Below, piece by piece: positions 35,309 to 46,252 of a DNA stretch of 64,000 nucleotides. Numbering within the stretch: the stretch's first letter is position 1; each line of letters starts with the position of its first letter. The DNA comes from Bacillus timonensis (GTDB lineage Bacteria > Bacillota > Bacilli > Bacillales > Bacillaceae_L): positions 598,128 through 662,127 of the forward strand of contig NZ_HE610987.1 of the NCBI RefSeq assembly GCF_000285535.1, written 5' to 3'. Below the pieces are notes generated by a model, which was not told the DNA's origin, did no database searches, and saw nothing but the letters and a program-made list of their open reading frames with translations. The translations under genes and the position numbers were made by a program.

Positions 35309-35419
35309 TTAGACATCCTCTCCTTTGTCAGTAAATAATGTGATAGCTGATAGTACAATTAACGCAAGCATTGGCACGAACAACCAAAACCATGTAGCTC
35401 CTGTTAAACTATATTCCAC
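35309..35419 (-). CDS. Symporter small accessory protein (36 residues)
   Basis: Tiny membrane protein gene ending 2 nt before putP. GTG 35419 has GAGGGGG 7 nt upstream. The product is a short N-terminus (MEYSLTGATWFWLF), one membrane helix (VPMLALIVLSAITLF) and a charged tail (TDKGEDV). Small one-helix proteins of this type are known beside solute:sodium symporters in Bacillus and are annotated as symporter small accessory proteins. Role (stability or activity of PutP) is inferred. The putP ribosome site AAAGGAGAGG lies within its last codons, giving translational coupling. Confidence 0.8.
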   Translation of the reverse strand: MEYSLTGATWFWLFVPMLALIVLSAITLFTDKGEDV

Positions 35420-35769
35420 ACTTTCACCCCCTCAAAAAACATTACTATCCTATCCCTATGCAGTTGTATACAATTTCATGATAATTCCTATTTTTCGATA
35501 ATAACTGCTTGGTATAGAAAACACCAATTAATCGTAACATAAGTTGTTTTTCAGAACAGGGTGAATCTTCAGAAACAATATACCTAATGCATAAATATAC
35601 AATCTTTTTGTTTAAATTTGCATTATAAATCTTATAATCTAATATCTATTCATGAAAACGAATAAAATTAAGTTGAACTTTTTTCTAAAATAAGCTATAT
35701 ATTTGTTTTTTTTCAGAAATACTGAGAAAATAAGTTGTATAAATTTTTTATGGAAATGGGAGAAATAAC
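35420..35769. other. Divergent intergenic region, no gene
   Basis: AT-rich 350 nt between the symporter module (-) and the HesB-fold gene (+). It must contain promoters for both; I see several TATAAT-like boxes but none with a convincing -35. Confidence 0.6.
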
Positions 35770-36072
35770 ATGAACGTAAAAATTAATCGTAATGCCGCAA
35801 AGGTAATGAAGAAAATGCTCGAAAGTGAAGAATCAGAAGGCAAAATGCTTCGTGTAATTATCACGGAACATCATGGCAACCATGCACACTACGCCCTTCA
35901 ATTTGATAACCCAACAGAGTATGACGAAATTGTAAAAACGGATAAAGACGTCGAAGTCCTCCTTGATACAAGAGATGCGGAATATTTAGATGGCGTTTGG
36001 ATTCAATTTTTCTACGTTCCAGAAGAGCAATTTGTCATCACAAACCCGAACAAAGGTCATCACCACCATTAA
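35770..36072 (+). CDS. HesB/IscA-fold protein lacking cysteines
   Basis: Protein of 100 residues with the HesB/Fe-S biosynthesis fold pattern: INRNAAKVMKKMLESEESEG, then LRVIITEHHGNHAHYALQFD, DTRDAEYLDG and VWIQFFYV. True A-type Fe-S carriers need three cysteines; this protein has none. It has several histidines instead, ending in GHHHH. A classical Fe-S carrier role is therefore doubtful; metal binding through His is possible. ATG follows ATGGGAGAAA. Own terminator follows; monocistronic. Confidence 0.75.
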   Translation: MNVKINRNAAKVMKKMLESEESEGKMLRVIITEHHGNHAHYALQFDNPTEYDEIVKTDKDVEVLLDTRDAEYLDGVWIQFFYVPEEQFVITNPNKGHHHH

Positions 36073-36073
36073 T

Positions 36074-36101
36074 AAGCGTGGAGCATTTTCCACGCTTTTT
36101 T
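36074..36101 (+). terminator. Terminator of the HesB-fold gene
   Basis: AAGCGTGGA-GCATT-TTCCACGCTTTTTT hairpin immediately after the stop. Confidence 0.88.
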
Positions 36102-36265
36102 ATATGTCATCATTTCAACTTCATTGCTTTTTCTATTTCTTGTAAAGAATCTGTATGATTACTGTAAATCATGTCTTTTGGCTTTTTTTCTGTTGTATAT
36201 TGTTACTAGATTGGCAGCTTGGTCAGCCAATCAATAAATAGATTATCTGGAGGTAATGAGAACCA

Positions 36266-36418
36266 ATGAAAAAGAACTTATTGTTTAAAATTGGAGCTTC
36301 CCTACTTGCCATTTTCTTAATGACAGCATGCAGCAGTGAAGATACTGACCAACAGCCAGATACTGAAGAAACAGATCAAACAGAAACAGAGGATGGGACA
36401 GAAGAGGATTCAGAATAG
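36266..36418 (+). CDS. Small acidic lipoprotein (50 residues)
   Basis: Short gene: a lipoprotein signal peptide MKKNLLFKIGASLLAIFLMT with lipobox MTAC at residue 22, followed by 28 residues, almost all Ser, Glu, Asp, Thr and Gln. The mature part is a flexible acidic tail with no fold. GGAGG lies 12 nt before the ATG, slightly far but acceptable. Function unknown; tiny acidic lipoproteins of this form occur in several Bacillus species. It converges on pruA. Confidence 0.7.
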   Translation: MKKNLLFKIGASLLAIFLMTACSSEDTDQQPDTEETDQTETEDGTEEDSE

Positions 36419-36466
36419 CTTCTAAGTAAATTCTAAAAAGTTACCTACACAATATGATTATCAAAT

Positions 36467-36500
36467 GAAACGCCCTCTCTTCGATAAGAGTGGGCGTTTC
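36467..36500. terminator. Hairpin between the lipoprotein gene and pruA
   Basis: GAAACGCCC(T)CTCTT pairs with AAGAGTGGGCGTTTC. The stem is strong but the T-tract is weak on both sides. Confidence 0.6.
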
Positions 36501-36513
36501 ATTCTTACAATTC

Positions 36514-38061
36514 TTATAACATTTCAGATATGGTTTTCGCTTGCATGTGAAGAATGAGGTAGTCTGGTCCTCCTGCTTTTGAGTCTGTACCGGACATATT
36601 GAACCCACCAAATGGTTGATAACCAACAATCGCACCTGTACATCCACGGTTAAAGTATAGATTACCTACATGGAAGTCTTCTTTTGCCTTTTCAATATTC
36701 GCACGATTGTTTGAGATAACGGCACCGGTTAAGCCATACTCTGTATTGTTTGCAATGTCAATTGCGTGGTCAAAGTCGCGTGCCTTACAGAACGCCACAA
36801 CAGGGCCGAAGATCTCTTCTTTCATGATGCGTGCATCTTCTGCCACATCAGCTAAGATTGTAGGTTGGATGAACCATCCCTTAGAATCGTCACCTTCCCC
36901 ACCGTGAAGTAGTTTTCCTTCTTTCTTCCCAATCTCTACATAACTCATAATCTTGTCATAGGCCCCTTGATCATTTACTGGTCCCATATATGTTGATTTT
37001 TGAGTAGGGTCACCAACTGTTAATTCTTTTGTCAATTCAACAGCACGGTTTAAAACCTCATCATATACATCCTCAACAATAACTGCTCTTGAACACGCTG
37101 AACATTTTTGTCCAGAAAAACCAAATGCAGAAGCAACGATTGATTTAGCCGCTAATTCCAAATCAGCTTCTTTATCAACAACAATCGTATCTTTACCGCC
37201 CATTTCAGCAATCACACGTTTTAACCAGATTTGACCCTCATTCAATTTGGAAGCGCGTTCATAAATTCGCAAACCTACATCACGTGAACCTGTAAAACTG
37301 ATGAAGCGTGTTTTTGCGTGATCAACTAAGTAGTCACCTACCTCGGAGCCACTTCCTGGGATATAGTTTACAACCCCAGCAGGTAGACCCGCTTCTTCGA
37401 GAACCTCCATGAATTTTGCAGCAATAACCGGAGTTGTGCTAGCTGGCTTAAGTAATACGGTATTACCAGAAACCAATGCAGCAGTTGTCATGCCCGCCAT
37501 AATGGCAAACGCGAAGTTCCAAGGTGAAATTACAACCCCAACCCCTAATGGGATGTAAGTAAAACGATTATGCTCAATTGGACGACTTTCTACCGGAATT
37601 CCGTCCTTTATTTTTAACATTTGACGACCATAGTACTCCATAAAATCAATTGCCTCTGCAGTATCTGCATCCGCTTCATTCCATGGTTTGCCCGCTTCTT
37701 TTACTAGAAGTGCAGAAAACTCATGCTTACGTCGGCGAACAATTGCTGCCGATTTAAACAGTATATCAGCCCGCATTTCTGGGCTTGATTTCCTCCAAGT
37801 TTGAAATGTTTGATCCGCAACCAGCATTGCCTTTTCAGCTAATTCACGGTTTGCTTTTGAAACACGCCCTACTACTTCTTCTTTATTTGCAGGGTTAACA
37901 GAGACGATTTTATCTTCGGTTGAAACGCGTTTACCACCTATGATGAGGTCGTAATCATTGCCTAAATAAGATTCTACAGTCTTGAGACCAGCCTCAAACG
38001 CTTTCTTATTTTCCTCAATTGAAAAATCCGTAAATGGTTCATGTGTGTAAGGTACTACCAA
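36514..38061 (-). CDS. pruA: 1-pyrroline-5-carboxylate dehydrogenase
   Basis: NAD-dependent aldehyde dehydrogenase that oxidises pyrroline-5-carboxylate (glutamate semialdehyde) to glutamate, the last step of proline and arginine breakdown; like B. subtilis RocA/PutC(YcgN). The catalytic Glu lies in [14 protein letters not shown] and the nucleophile Cys in [15 protein letters not shown]. The C-terminal [13 protein letters not shown] is typical. I set the start at TTG 38061 (7 nt after AAAGGGAGGCG), which gives 515 residues, the family's usual length; the frame is open to 38091. No proline dehydrogenase gene is in the window. The putP symporter lies 1.2 kb away. Confidence 0.93.
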   Translation of the reverse strand: MVVPYTHEPFTDFSIEENKKAFEAGLKTVESYLGNDYDLIIGGKRVSTEDKIVSVNPANKEEVVGRVSKANRELAEKAMLVADQTFQTWRKSSPEMRADILFKSAAIVRRRKHEFSALLVKEAGKPWNEADADTAEAIDFMEYYGRQMLKIKDGIPVESRPIEHNRFTYIPLGVGVVISPWNFAFAIMAGMTTAALVSGNTVLLKPASTTPVIAAKFMEVLEEAGLPAGVVNYIPGSGSEVGDYLVDHAKTRFISFTGSRDVGLRIYERASKLNEGQIWLKRVIAEMGGKDTIVVDKEADLELAAKSIVASAFGFSGQKCSACSRAVIVEDVYDEVLNRAVELTKELTVGDPTQKSTYMGPVNDQGAYDKIMSYVEIGKKEGKLLHGGEGDDSKGWFIQPTILADVAEDARIMKEEIFGPVVAFCKARDFDHAIDIANNTEYGLTGAVISNNRANIEKAKEDFHVGNLYFNRGCTGAIVGYQPFGGFNMSGTDSKAGGPDYLILHMQAKTISEML

Positions 38062-38088
38062 TCTACTTCGCCTCCCTTTGTAGTTTAC

Positions 38089-38225
38089 CAAATGCGCCTC
38101 GGCGTATTTGCGCCCAGATTTTTTCGAGTTAGCTCGAAAAATTTCCTTTGAAAATCCTGTGGCATCGCCGGAGGCTTTAATTTTATTCAGCAGGAATAGG
38201 GACTTCTGCTGAACAAAATTAAACT
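38089..38225. repeat. Dispersed structured intergenic repeat, copy B
   Basis: Best-preserved copy of the family. It contains the GCGCCTCGGCG hairpin, TTCGAGTTAGCTCGAA and CATCGCCGGAGGC. A final long stem follows: 38177-38193 pairs with 38206-38222 at 16 of 17 positions. It lies directly upstream of pruA. The rest of the gap to 38338 shows no gene. Confidence 0.8.
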
Positions 38226-38338
38226 CAACAATACCATTCTACTAAAATAAAGCGCTTTCGTGAACCCGTAAAACTTATATCACAATATTCTATCTTTTAT
38301 GAAATTCGACAAAATGAATCGATGACTTGTGACGATTC

Positions 38339-38378
38339 AAAAAAACAAGACCCAACCCAGTGGTTAGATCTTGTTTTT
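38339..38378 (-). terminator. Terminator of the pcrB-pcrA-ligA-camS gene group
   Basis: On the minus strand AACAAGATCTAACC pairs with GGTTGGGTCTTGTT, then seven T's, just after camS. Confidence 0.85.
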
Positions 38379-38381
38379 CGG

Positions 38382-39590
38382 TTAATTATACACATGTACA
38401 ATTGGTTCAGTTTTACCAGCATCCCTTACGATGACACTTTCTGCTCCACTTTGAGATTCAATGTATACTTGAAGTGAAATATAGTTATCGAAATGCTCCA
38501 TAATCAGACCAGTTACGTATTGTGTAAAACCTATTACCTCTGCTTTACCATAAAACTGCATTGGTATTGTAAGTGTTAGCTCCTGTAATTCATCATTCTT
38601 ATAAAAGCCTTTTCCGACAACGGCAGTAAAGTTCGGGAAGAAATCAGCTATGGCATCAGAAAAGTTTTGTACCATTAACGAATCCTCACGGTAATCACTT
38701 TTTGCTTCGTTTGATGGGAAGAAATAATACTTCTCTTTAATTGTTTCCCATTTTCCGATTTTGGAAGAATTAGCGTCCACTTTTGCTTTCGTAAAAAAGT
38801 TGCCTGGTGCAACTGAGCTAACTGCCTCTTGTCTAAATAAGGCAACAATAATCGGCACATCACGAATACTCTCATATTCCTTGTCTGTTCGAATTCGATT
38901 AATGATTTCCTCAGCCGCCTTTTTGCCTTCACTTTCAATTTCAGCATTAGGAATCTCTACATCTCTAGGATAACCACCCATTTTTGCAGGTAGATTGTAA
39001 TAGTGATGGGAGTTCATGCCGATTCCAATGACAATTCCCCCTACCTCTAATTTGTCCTCATTATTTTTAATTAGATAATTCTGCTCTGTAATCGCAGCCA
39101 CATAAATCGGACTCTTCTTCATTGCCGCTTCATACCCAGGATCTTCTTCCGATGTATCAAAAACTGGATTTAAGCCCTCATTGGGCAGGCCGTTTTTTGC
39201 TTTTTTTGCCTTTTCATAAGCCTGTTGCTGGGCTGGAGATCTTTTACGTTTCAGCCAGTCTTGGATTGTATCTTTCTCTAAATACTGACCTTCCTGAAAG
39301 AAGTATTTATCAGATGGGAATTCATCCTGTGCAATTCGCATCAATCCCGTCTCAAATTCATCGATATCCAAACGATTGTTAATATAAGCGGAGACAATGC
39401 CCCGTGCTTTTCCTGTTTTATATGGAATTACTGCTTTATAATAGGAATCTGAAATATTATATCTAGGAATAATCGCTTTCTCCGCTTTCTTATCTGAGTC
39501 TTGAACTACCTCTGTCTCTTGTTCAAATTTTGGGGCACACCCAGATAAAAGAAGCAAAACCGCCAAACCTAGAATGTATAGGTTTCTCAA
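38382..39590 (-). CDS. camS: CamS family lipoprotein (YerH)
   Basis: Surface lipoprotein of 402 residues, homologous to Staphylococcus/Enterococcus CamS, whose signal peptide yields a sex-pheromone-like peptide, and to B. subtilis YerH. The signal peptide LYILGLAVLLLLSGC ends in the lipobox LSGC. The mature part holds the conserved family region from ISDSYYKAVIPYKTGKARGI onward. Start is TTG 39590 with GAGGTG 8 nt upstream. Sits 15 nt after ligA and ends the gene group. The function in Bacillus is not established. Confidence 0.88.
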   Translation of the reverse strand: MRNLYILGLAVLLLLSGCAPKFEQETEVVQDSDKKAEKAIIPRYNISDSYYKAVIPYKTGKARGIVSAYINNRLDIDEFETGLMRIAQDEFPSDKYFFQEGQYLEKDTIQDWLKRKRSPAQQQAYEKAKKAKNGLPNEGLNPVFDTSEEDPGYEAAMKKSPIYVAAITEQNYLIKNNEDKLEVGGIVIGIGMNSHHYYNLPAKMGGYPRDVEIPNAEIESEGKKAAEEIINRIRTDKEYESIRDVPIIVALFRQEAVSSVAPGNFFTKAKVDANSSKIGKWETIKEKYYFFPSNEAKSDYREDSLMVQNFSDAIADFFPNFTAVVGKGFYKNDELQELTLTIPMQFYGKAEVIGFTQYVTGLIMEHFDNYISLQVYIESQSGAESVIVRDAGKTEPIVHVYN

Positions 39591-39604
39591 TTTACGAACA
39601 CCTC

Positions 39605-41626
<2,022 letters not shown>

Positions 41627-43855
41627 TTAATTTGATTTAGTGATCGGAGCAAATTTTGCAAGTAATCGTTTGATTCCAGTGGGACTTGGGAATGCAATGT
41701 CCAATTCCTTCGATTCCCCTTCACCTTTCACACTTACAACCGTTCCCGTTCCCCATTTCTTATGCTCTGCCTTGTCGCCAACCTTCCAGCCGATGTCGTC
41801 CCCACCGGTTGATTGAACAACAGGTCTAGTAAAGACTTTTCGTTCTGGTTGTCTTGAAGGTGTTGACGATGAAGAAAACGGGGTTCGCATATGCTGTCTA
41901 CGTTGATCACCTAAGTCTTCAAGAAGATTCTCTGGAATTTCAGCAATAAATCTCGAAACTGGATTCATTGAAGTACGTCCATATAGAGTTCGCATTTGTG
42001 CATTCGATAAATATAGCTCTTCTTCAGCTCGCGTAATCCCAACATAAGCTAGGCGTCGTTCTTCCTCCATCTCAGCCTCTTCCATAAGTGAACGACTGTG
42101 CGGGAAGACCCCTTCTTCCATTCCCATCAAAAATACAACTGGGAACTCAAGTCCTTTTGCAGAGTGCAGGGTCATTAGAACAACTGCATTATTTTTATCG
42201 TTTTCATCCTCGTCTAACTTATCAATGTCTGCAACCAGTGCTAAATCTGTCAAAAAGGCTACAAGACTTTTATCATCGTTTGCCTTCTCAAAGTTTTGCG
42301 TAACAGATAAAAATTCCTCGATGTTCTCGATTCGGCTTTGAGATTCAAGTGTTTTTTCAGCCTTTAGCACCTCTAGATAACCTGTCTTCTCCAATACGTT
42401 TTCAACCAATTCAGTGACAGATAAATAATCTTGCATCTGTCCCCAATTATTGATTAAATCCCTGAATTCACGTAATGAGTTTGTGATCTTTGCGCTTAAA
42501 CCTATTTGTTCAACCTCCTGCAATGCTTGGAACATTGAAAGGTCCTGTGCAATCGCATAGTTCGCGATTTTATCAATCGAGGTTGCCCCAATTCCACGTT
42601 TCGGTACATTGATAATTCTTGTTAAGCTAATATCATCATCTGGATTTGAAATTACACGTAAATACGCCAGGAGATCCTTAATTTCTTTTCGATCATAGAA
42701 CTTAATTCCGCCGACGATTTGATAATTAATATTAGATTTAAGTAAAACTTCCTCCATTACACGAGATTGTGCATTGGTACGATATAAAATCGCAATTTCT
42801 TTAAACGTACGTTCTCCACCATTTACAAGTTCTCTTATTTTCCCAGCGACAAATTGCGCTTCCCCAGACTCACTATCTGCCCGATAGTAAAAAATCTTTT
42901 TCCCTTCATCATTTTCCGTCCAAAGGTTTTTCGGTTTACGATTCATGTTGTTTTGGATTACTTCATTTGCCGCCTGCAAAATTGTCTTTGTTGAACGATA
43001 GTTTTGTTCAAGAAGAATTACTTTTGCGTTTTTATAGTCTTTTTCAAAGGAAAGGATATTCGCAATATCCGCTCCACGCCAACGATAGATTGACTGGTCT
43101 GAATCACCCACAACACATAAATTTCTGAAACGTGAAGCAAGAAGTTTTACAAGAAGATATTGTGCACGGTTTGTATCTTGGTACTCATCCACGTGAATAT
43201 ACTGGAATTTACGTTGATAGAATTCCAATACTTCAGGCACTCTTTGAAACAGATGGATTGTAGTCATGATGAGGTCATCAAAATCAAGTGCCTGGTTTTT
43301 TCGTAGTCTTTTTTGGTACAACTTATAGACATCACTTACAATTTGCTCATACATGCCACCTGCTGTCTTCTCATAATCTTCAGGTGTTTGCAATTCATTT
43401 TTTGCACTGCTGATCGTTCCTAGTATCGACCGTGGATCGAATTTTTTAGGATCAATATTTTTCTCTTTTAAAATATTTTTAATAACCGAAAGCTGGTCGG
43501 TTGTGTCCAAAATTGAAAAATTTCGGCTAAACCCAATGCGGTCGATATCTCTTCGTAAAATTCGAACACACATGGAGTGAAAGGTTGAAATCCAAATATC
43601 TTCGGCAGCTCCTCCAAGAATTGCTTGAACACGCTCTTTCATTTCCCGAGCTGCTTTGTTTGTAAAGGTAATCGCTAAAATACTCCATGGTGCTACTTCC
43701 TTTTCCACCATTAAATAAGCAATACGGTGTGTCAGAACCCGAGTCTTTCCACTACCCGCTCCTGCCATAATTAATAGTGGTCCATCTGTTGCTTTCACCG
43801 CTTCTTGTTGTTGTTCGTTTAGTCCCGATAACAATTTGTTGCTGATAAATTGCAA
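41627..43855 (-). CDS. pcrA: ATP-dependent DNA helicase PcrA
   Basis: UvrD/Rep-family 3'-5' helicase needed in Gram-positives for repair and rolling-circle replication, about 742 residues. Motif I is [19 protein letters not shown], motif [10 protein letters not shown], motif [17 protein letters not shown] and motif [14 protein letters not shown]. The C-terminal RNA-polymerase-binding part is [21 protein letters not shown] prefer the TTG at 43855 ([12 protein letters not shown], like the B. subtilis N-terminus); the frame is open to GTG 43864. 15 nt before ligA, 71 nt after pcrB. Confidence 0.96.
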   Translation of the reverse strand: MQFISNKLLSGLNEQQQEAVKATDGPLLIMAGAGSGKTRVLTHRIAYLMVEKEVAPWSILAITFTNKAAREMKERVQAILGGAAEDIWISTFHSMCVRILRRDIDRIGFSRNFSILDTTDQLSVIKNILKEKNIDPKKFDPRSILGTISSAKNELQTPEDYEKTAGGMYEQIVSDVYKLYQKRLRKNQALDFDDLIMTTIHLFQRVPEVLEFYQRKFQYIHVDEYQDTNRAQYLLVKLLASRFRNLCVVGDSDQSIYRWRGADIANILSFEKDYKNAKVILLEQNYRSTKTILQAANEVIQNNMNRKPKNLWTENDEGKKIFYYRADSESGEAQFVAGKIRELVNGGERTFKEIAILYRTNAQSRVMEEVLLKSNINYQIVGGIKFYDRKEIKDLLAYLRVISNPDDDISLTRIINVPKRGIGATSIDKIANYAIAQDLSMFQALQEVEQIGLSAKITNSLREFRDLINNWGQMQDYLSVTELVENVLEKTGYLEVLKAEKTLESQSRIENIEEFLSVTQNFEKANDDKSLVAFLTDLALVADIDKLDEDENDKNNAVVLMTLHSAKGLEFPVVFLMGMEEGVFPHSRSLMEEAEMEEERRLAYVGITRAEEELYLSNAQMRTLYGRTSMNPVSRFIAEIPENLLEDLGDQRRQHMRTPFSSSSTPSRQPERKVFTRPVVQSTGGDDIGWKVGDKAEHKKWGTGTVVSVKGEGESKELDIAFPSPTGIKRLLAKFAPITKSN

Positions 43856-43926
43856 TTTTTTCACCGTCCCATTTCAGTATCAAACGTGTGTTCTATTTTA
43901 CCAGATTTCTTTGTGAATTTCCATCC

Positions 43927-44613
43927 TTATCCCTTAACAGCATGTACTGTTTTTAGGGCGGCATTCACGTCTTCATAAATAATATTTCCAACGACAACTG
44001 TGTCGGCAAAACGAGCCATTTCCATTGCCTGCTCAACAGTCTTAATTCCACCACCGTAAAACAGTTTTGTAGTTTGTAAGTTGTTCTTTACAGCCTCGAC
44101 AATTTCCTTATCGCCGTAGGTTCCACTATATTCTAAATAAAAGATTGGGAGCGAGAACATTTTCTCCGCCATTATTGCATAGGCGATTGTATCATCCTTA
44201 CTTAATGTGGCCTTAGCACCTGTTAACTTAGCAGCTTTGCATTCTTCATTGAGGATACAATAGCCCTGCATAATCATTTCATCCCAATTCATAACATCGC
44301 CATATTCCTTAACCGCCTCATGATGTAACCCCATAATCCATCTTGTGTCACTGCTATTTAAAACGGTTGGAATAAAATATAAATCAAAGCCCGGTGTAAC
44401 TGACTCAATAGTTGAAATTTCTAACACAACTGGTACAGTATAGCGTCGGATTCGAGACATTAAGTGAAGGACTTTGTCCAAGGTCACCCCATCGCTTCCA
44501 CCAACGATAATCGCATCTGTACCAGATTCACAAACTGCATCTAAATGTTCATCACTGATTTCCTTATTTGGATCCAGCTTAAAAACATGTCTCCATTCTC
44601 TAAAATCGTACAT
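43927..44613 (-). CDS. pcrB: Heptaprenylglyceryl phosphate synthase
   Basis: TIM-barrel prenyltransferase that links heptaprenyl diphosphate to glycerol-1-phosphate, making an archaeal-type ether lipid precursor in Bacillus. The start [20 protein letters not shown] (ATG 44613, 6 nt after GGAGG) matches the family N-terminus; about 228 residues. The phosphate-binding segments [10 protein letters not shown] and [13 protein letters not shown] are visible, as is [12 protein letters not shown]. First gene of pcrB-pcrA-ligA. Confidence 0.94.
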   Translation of the reverse strand: MYDFREWRHVFKLDPNKEISDEHLDAVCESGTDAIIVGGSDGVTLDKVLHLMSRIRRYTVPVVLEISTIESVTPGFDLYFIPTVLNSSDTRWIMGLHHEAVKEYGDVMNWDEMIMQGYCILNEECKAAKLTGAKATLSKDDTIAYAIMAEKMFSLPIFYLEYSGTYGDKEIVEAVKNNLQTTKLFYGGGIKTVEQAMEMARFADTVVVGNIIYEDVNAALKTVHAVKG

Positions 44614-44736
44614 GAAGATCCTCCATTCATCTTTCCATTCCTCCATTATAGCAAAACTAGATGCATCTATTAATACCTAGCTGGATTTCATAATATTTCG
44701 ATTTACTATTTTTCATTATCCTTCTTTCCTTCCAAA

Positions 44737-44770
44737 CGAAAAAAGCCGAAACCCTAGGTTCCGACTTACT
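44737..44770 (-). terminator. Terminator of yerC
   Basis: AGTCGGAACC pairs with GGTTTCGGCT on the minus strand, followed by six T's. Confidence 0.85.
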
Positions 44771-44777
44771 TTCAATA

Positions 44778-45080
44778 TTATTTTTTTTCCAATTCTTTTA
44801 CACGATCAAGCGCCATTTGATAGGCATCGTTACCGTAATTTAAGCAACGCTTCACACGAGAAATGGTTGCTGTACTAGCTCCTGTTTCTGTTTCAATTTT
44901 ATGATACGTATTCCCTTCTTGAAGCATTCTAGCAACTTCAAGACGTTGAGCTAGTGACTGAATTTCATTTACTGTACATAAATCATCAAAGAATCGATAG
45001 CACTCTTCAAGATCATTTAGTGATAGGATTGCATTAAATAATTGGTCAAGTGCTTTACCGCGTAATTTATCAATTTGCAT
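44778..45080 (-). CDS. yerC: YerC/YecD family TrpR-like protein
   Basis: Small DNA-binding-like protein, 100 residues, of the TrpR/YerC/YecD family. The helix-turn-helix is seen in TYHKIETETGASTATISRVK, preceded by the repressor-like core SLAQRLEVARMLQEGNTYHK. In B. subtilis YerC lies in the same place; its regulated genes are not established. Follows yerB by about 20 nt and ends in a terminator. Confidence 0.9.
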   Translation of the reverse strand: MQIDKLRGKALDQLFNAILSLNDLEECYRFFDDLCTVNEIQSLAQRLEVARMLQEGNTYHKIETETGASTATISRVKRCLNYGNDAYQMALDRVKELEKK

Positions 45081-45100
45081 AAAGTATCTCCCTTTTTCTT

Positions 45101-46153
45101 CTAATTTCCAAACGAAACGGCGCCAGCGAGTCCTGGTGATGTTGGAATAATGTTAATCCATGTTTTTCCTGTAACAAAGCCAACTTCTTCTCCATTCGCA
45201 AACGGAACAATTCTTCCATTAACATTTTTCCATTCAATTTCCTGCGCTTTTCCCTTTTGAAGTAAATAGCCTTTGCCTCCAGAGGTCACATCAATCTCAC
45301 GTCTACCAGAATCATCAATAAGACGGTGATTCATTTCAACTATTAACACATTATCCAGTAAAATCGGAGTATTTGTCTCACGGTCTACTGTTTGATCTCC
45401 TCCGCTATATCGTTCATATTTACCTTTATCTGCATTGTAGTCATAGACTGCAGCAAATATATCTCTTGATGAATAGGACACTCGAACATGTTCAGCAGCA
45501 GTTCCTTCTAAACTTTGTGTCTCTTTGTCGGATAAAAATGAAAAGCTTGGAACCTCTTCCTCCATTGAATATCCTAGTTGTTTAGCCCCTTTTTCAATAT
45601 TTTCAAATGAAATATACGAATTATGTGGTGCTACATTATGGTCAGCTCTCCAAAAAAGAGTGCCATCATAAACCATTCCATTTATGTTATCTATTTTACC
45701 ACTATTAAGAATTTGTTGAGCTTCTGGACTCCAACCATGTGCAACATATAAAGCATCATAGCCTTTACTCAACTCAATATAATAATCTCTCGCACTTCGA
45801 ACCGGTCCAATAATGTCTGGTTTTTCACTTTGGAATACGGCTAAGAAGCGTGTTACATCACCTTCAGCTAACACTTCATACACAACATCTGCCATATGAA
45901 GACCTGATTGTGGGCGTGCCTTTGGATGATTGTTAACCATGACTGCAAATGGACGACTGGTTACATCTTCATTTGTTCCAATTCCTGTTAATGGAAAAAC
46001 ATGTTCAAGTTCTTCGGTCGGCTTATCCTTTGCAACCGGCTCAGCTTGTTTTGGTTCATGCTCATCCTGCTGTTTTGCAGCTTCGTCATTATTACTACAC
46101 GCTGCAGAAATGAGTAAAAGGAAAGTTCCTAGGATGTATAAAGTCTTTTTCAT
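45101..46153 (-). CDS. yerB: DUF3048 lipoprotein YerB
   Basis: Extracellular lipoprotein of about 350 residues. Signal peptide MKKTLYILGTFLLLISA with the lipobox ISAAC, an acidic linker, then the two-part DUF3048 domain (PFAVMVNNHPKARPQSGLHM at its start, GKTWINIIPTSPGLAG near the end). I place the start at ATG 46153, although the ribosome site (AAAGG) is distant; the open frame begins at TTG 46168. The function is unknown; in B. subtilis it keeps the same neighbours yerA and yerC. Confidence 0.88.
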   Translation of the reverse strand: MKKTLYILGTFLLLISAACSNNDEAAKQQDEHEPKQAEPVAKDKPTEELEHVFPLTGIGTNEDVTSRPFAVMVNNHPKARPQSGLHMADVVYEVLAEGDVTRFLAVFQSEKPDIIGPVRSARDYYIELSKGYDALYVAHGWSPEAQQILNSGKIDNINGMVYDGTLFWRADHNVAPHNSYISFENIEKGAKQLGYSMEEEVPSFSFLSDKETQSLEGTAAEHVRVSYSSRDIFAAVYDYNADKGKYERYSGGDQTVDRETNTPILLDNVLIVEMNHRLIDDSGRREIDVTSGGKGYLLQKGKAQEIEWKNVNGRIVPFANGEEVGFVTGKTWINIIPTSPGLAGAVSFGN

Positions 46154-46252
46154 ATTTTGAGCACACAACCTTTAATAAGAAGTTGGGACTGAATCTCTTT
46201 ATCTTTATCCTACTAAATTAAAGAAGGGGATAGAGATAAATCCTTTTATATT

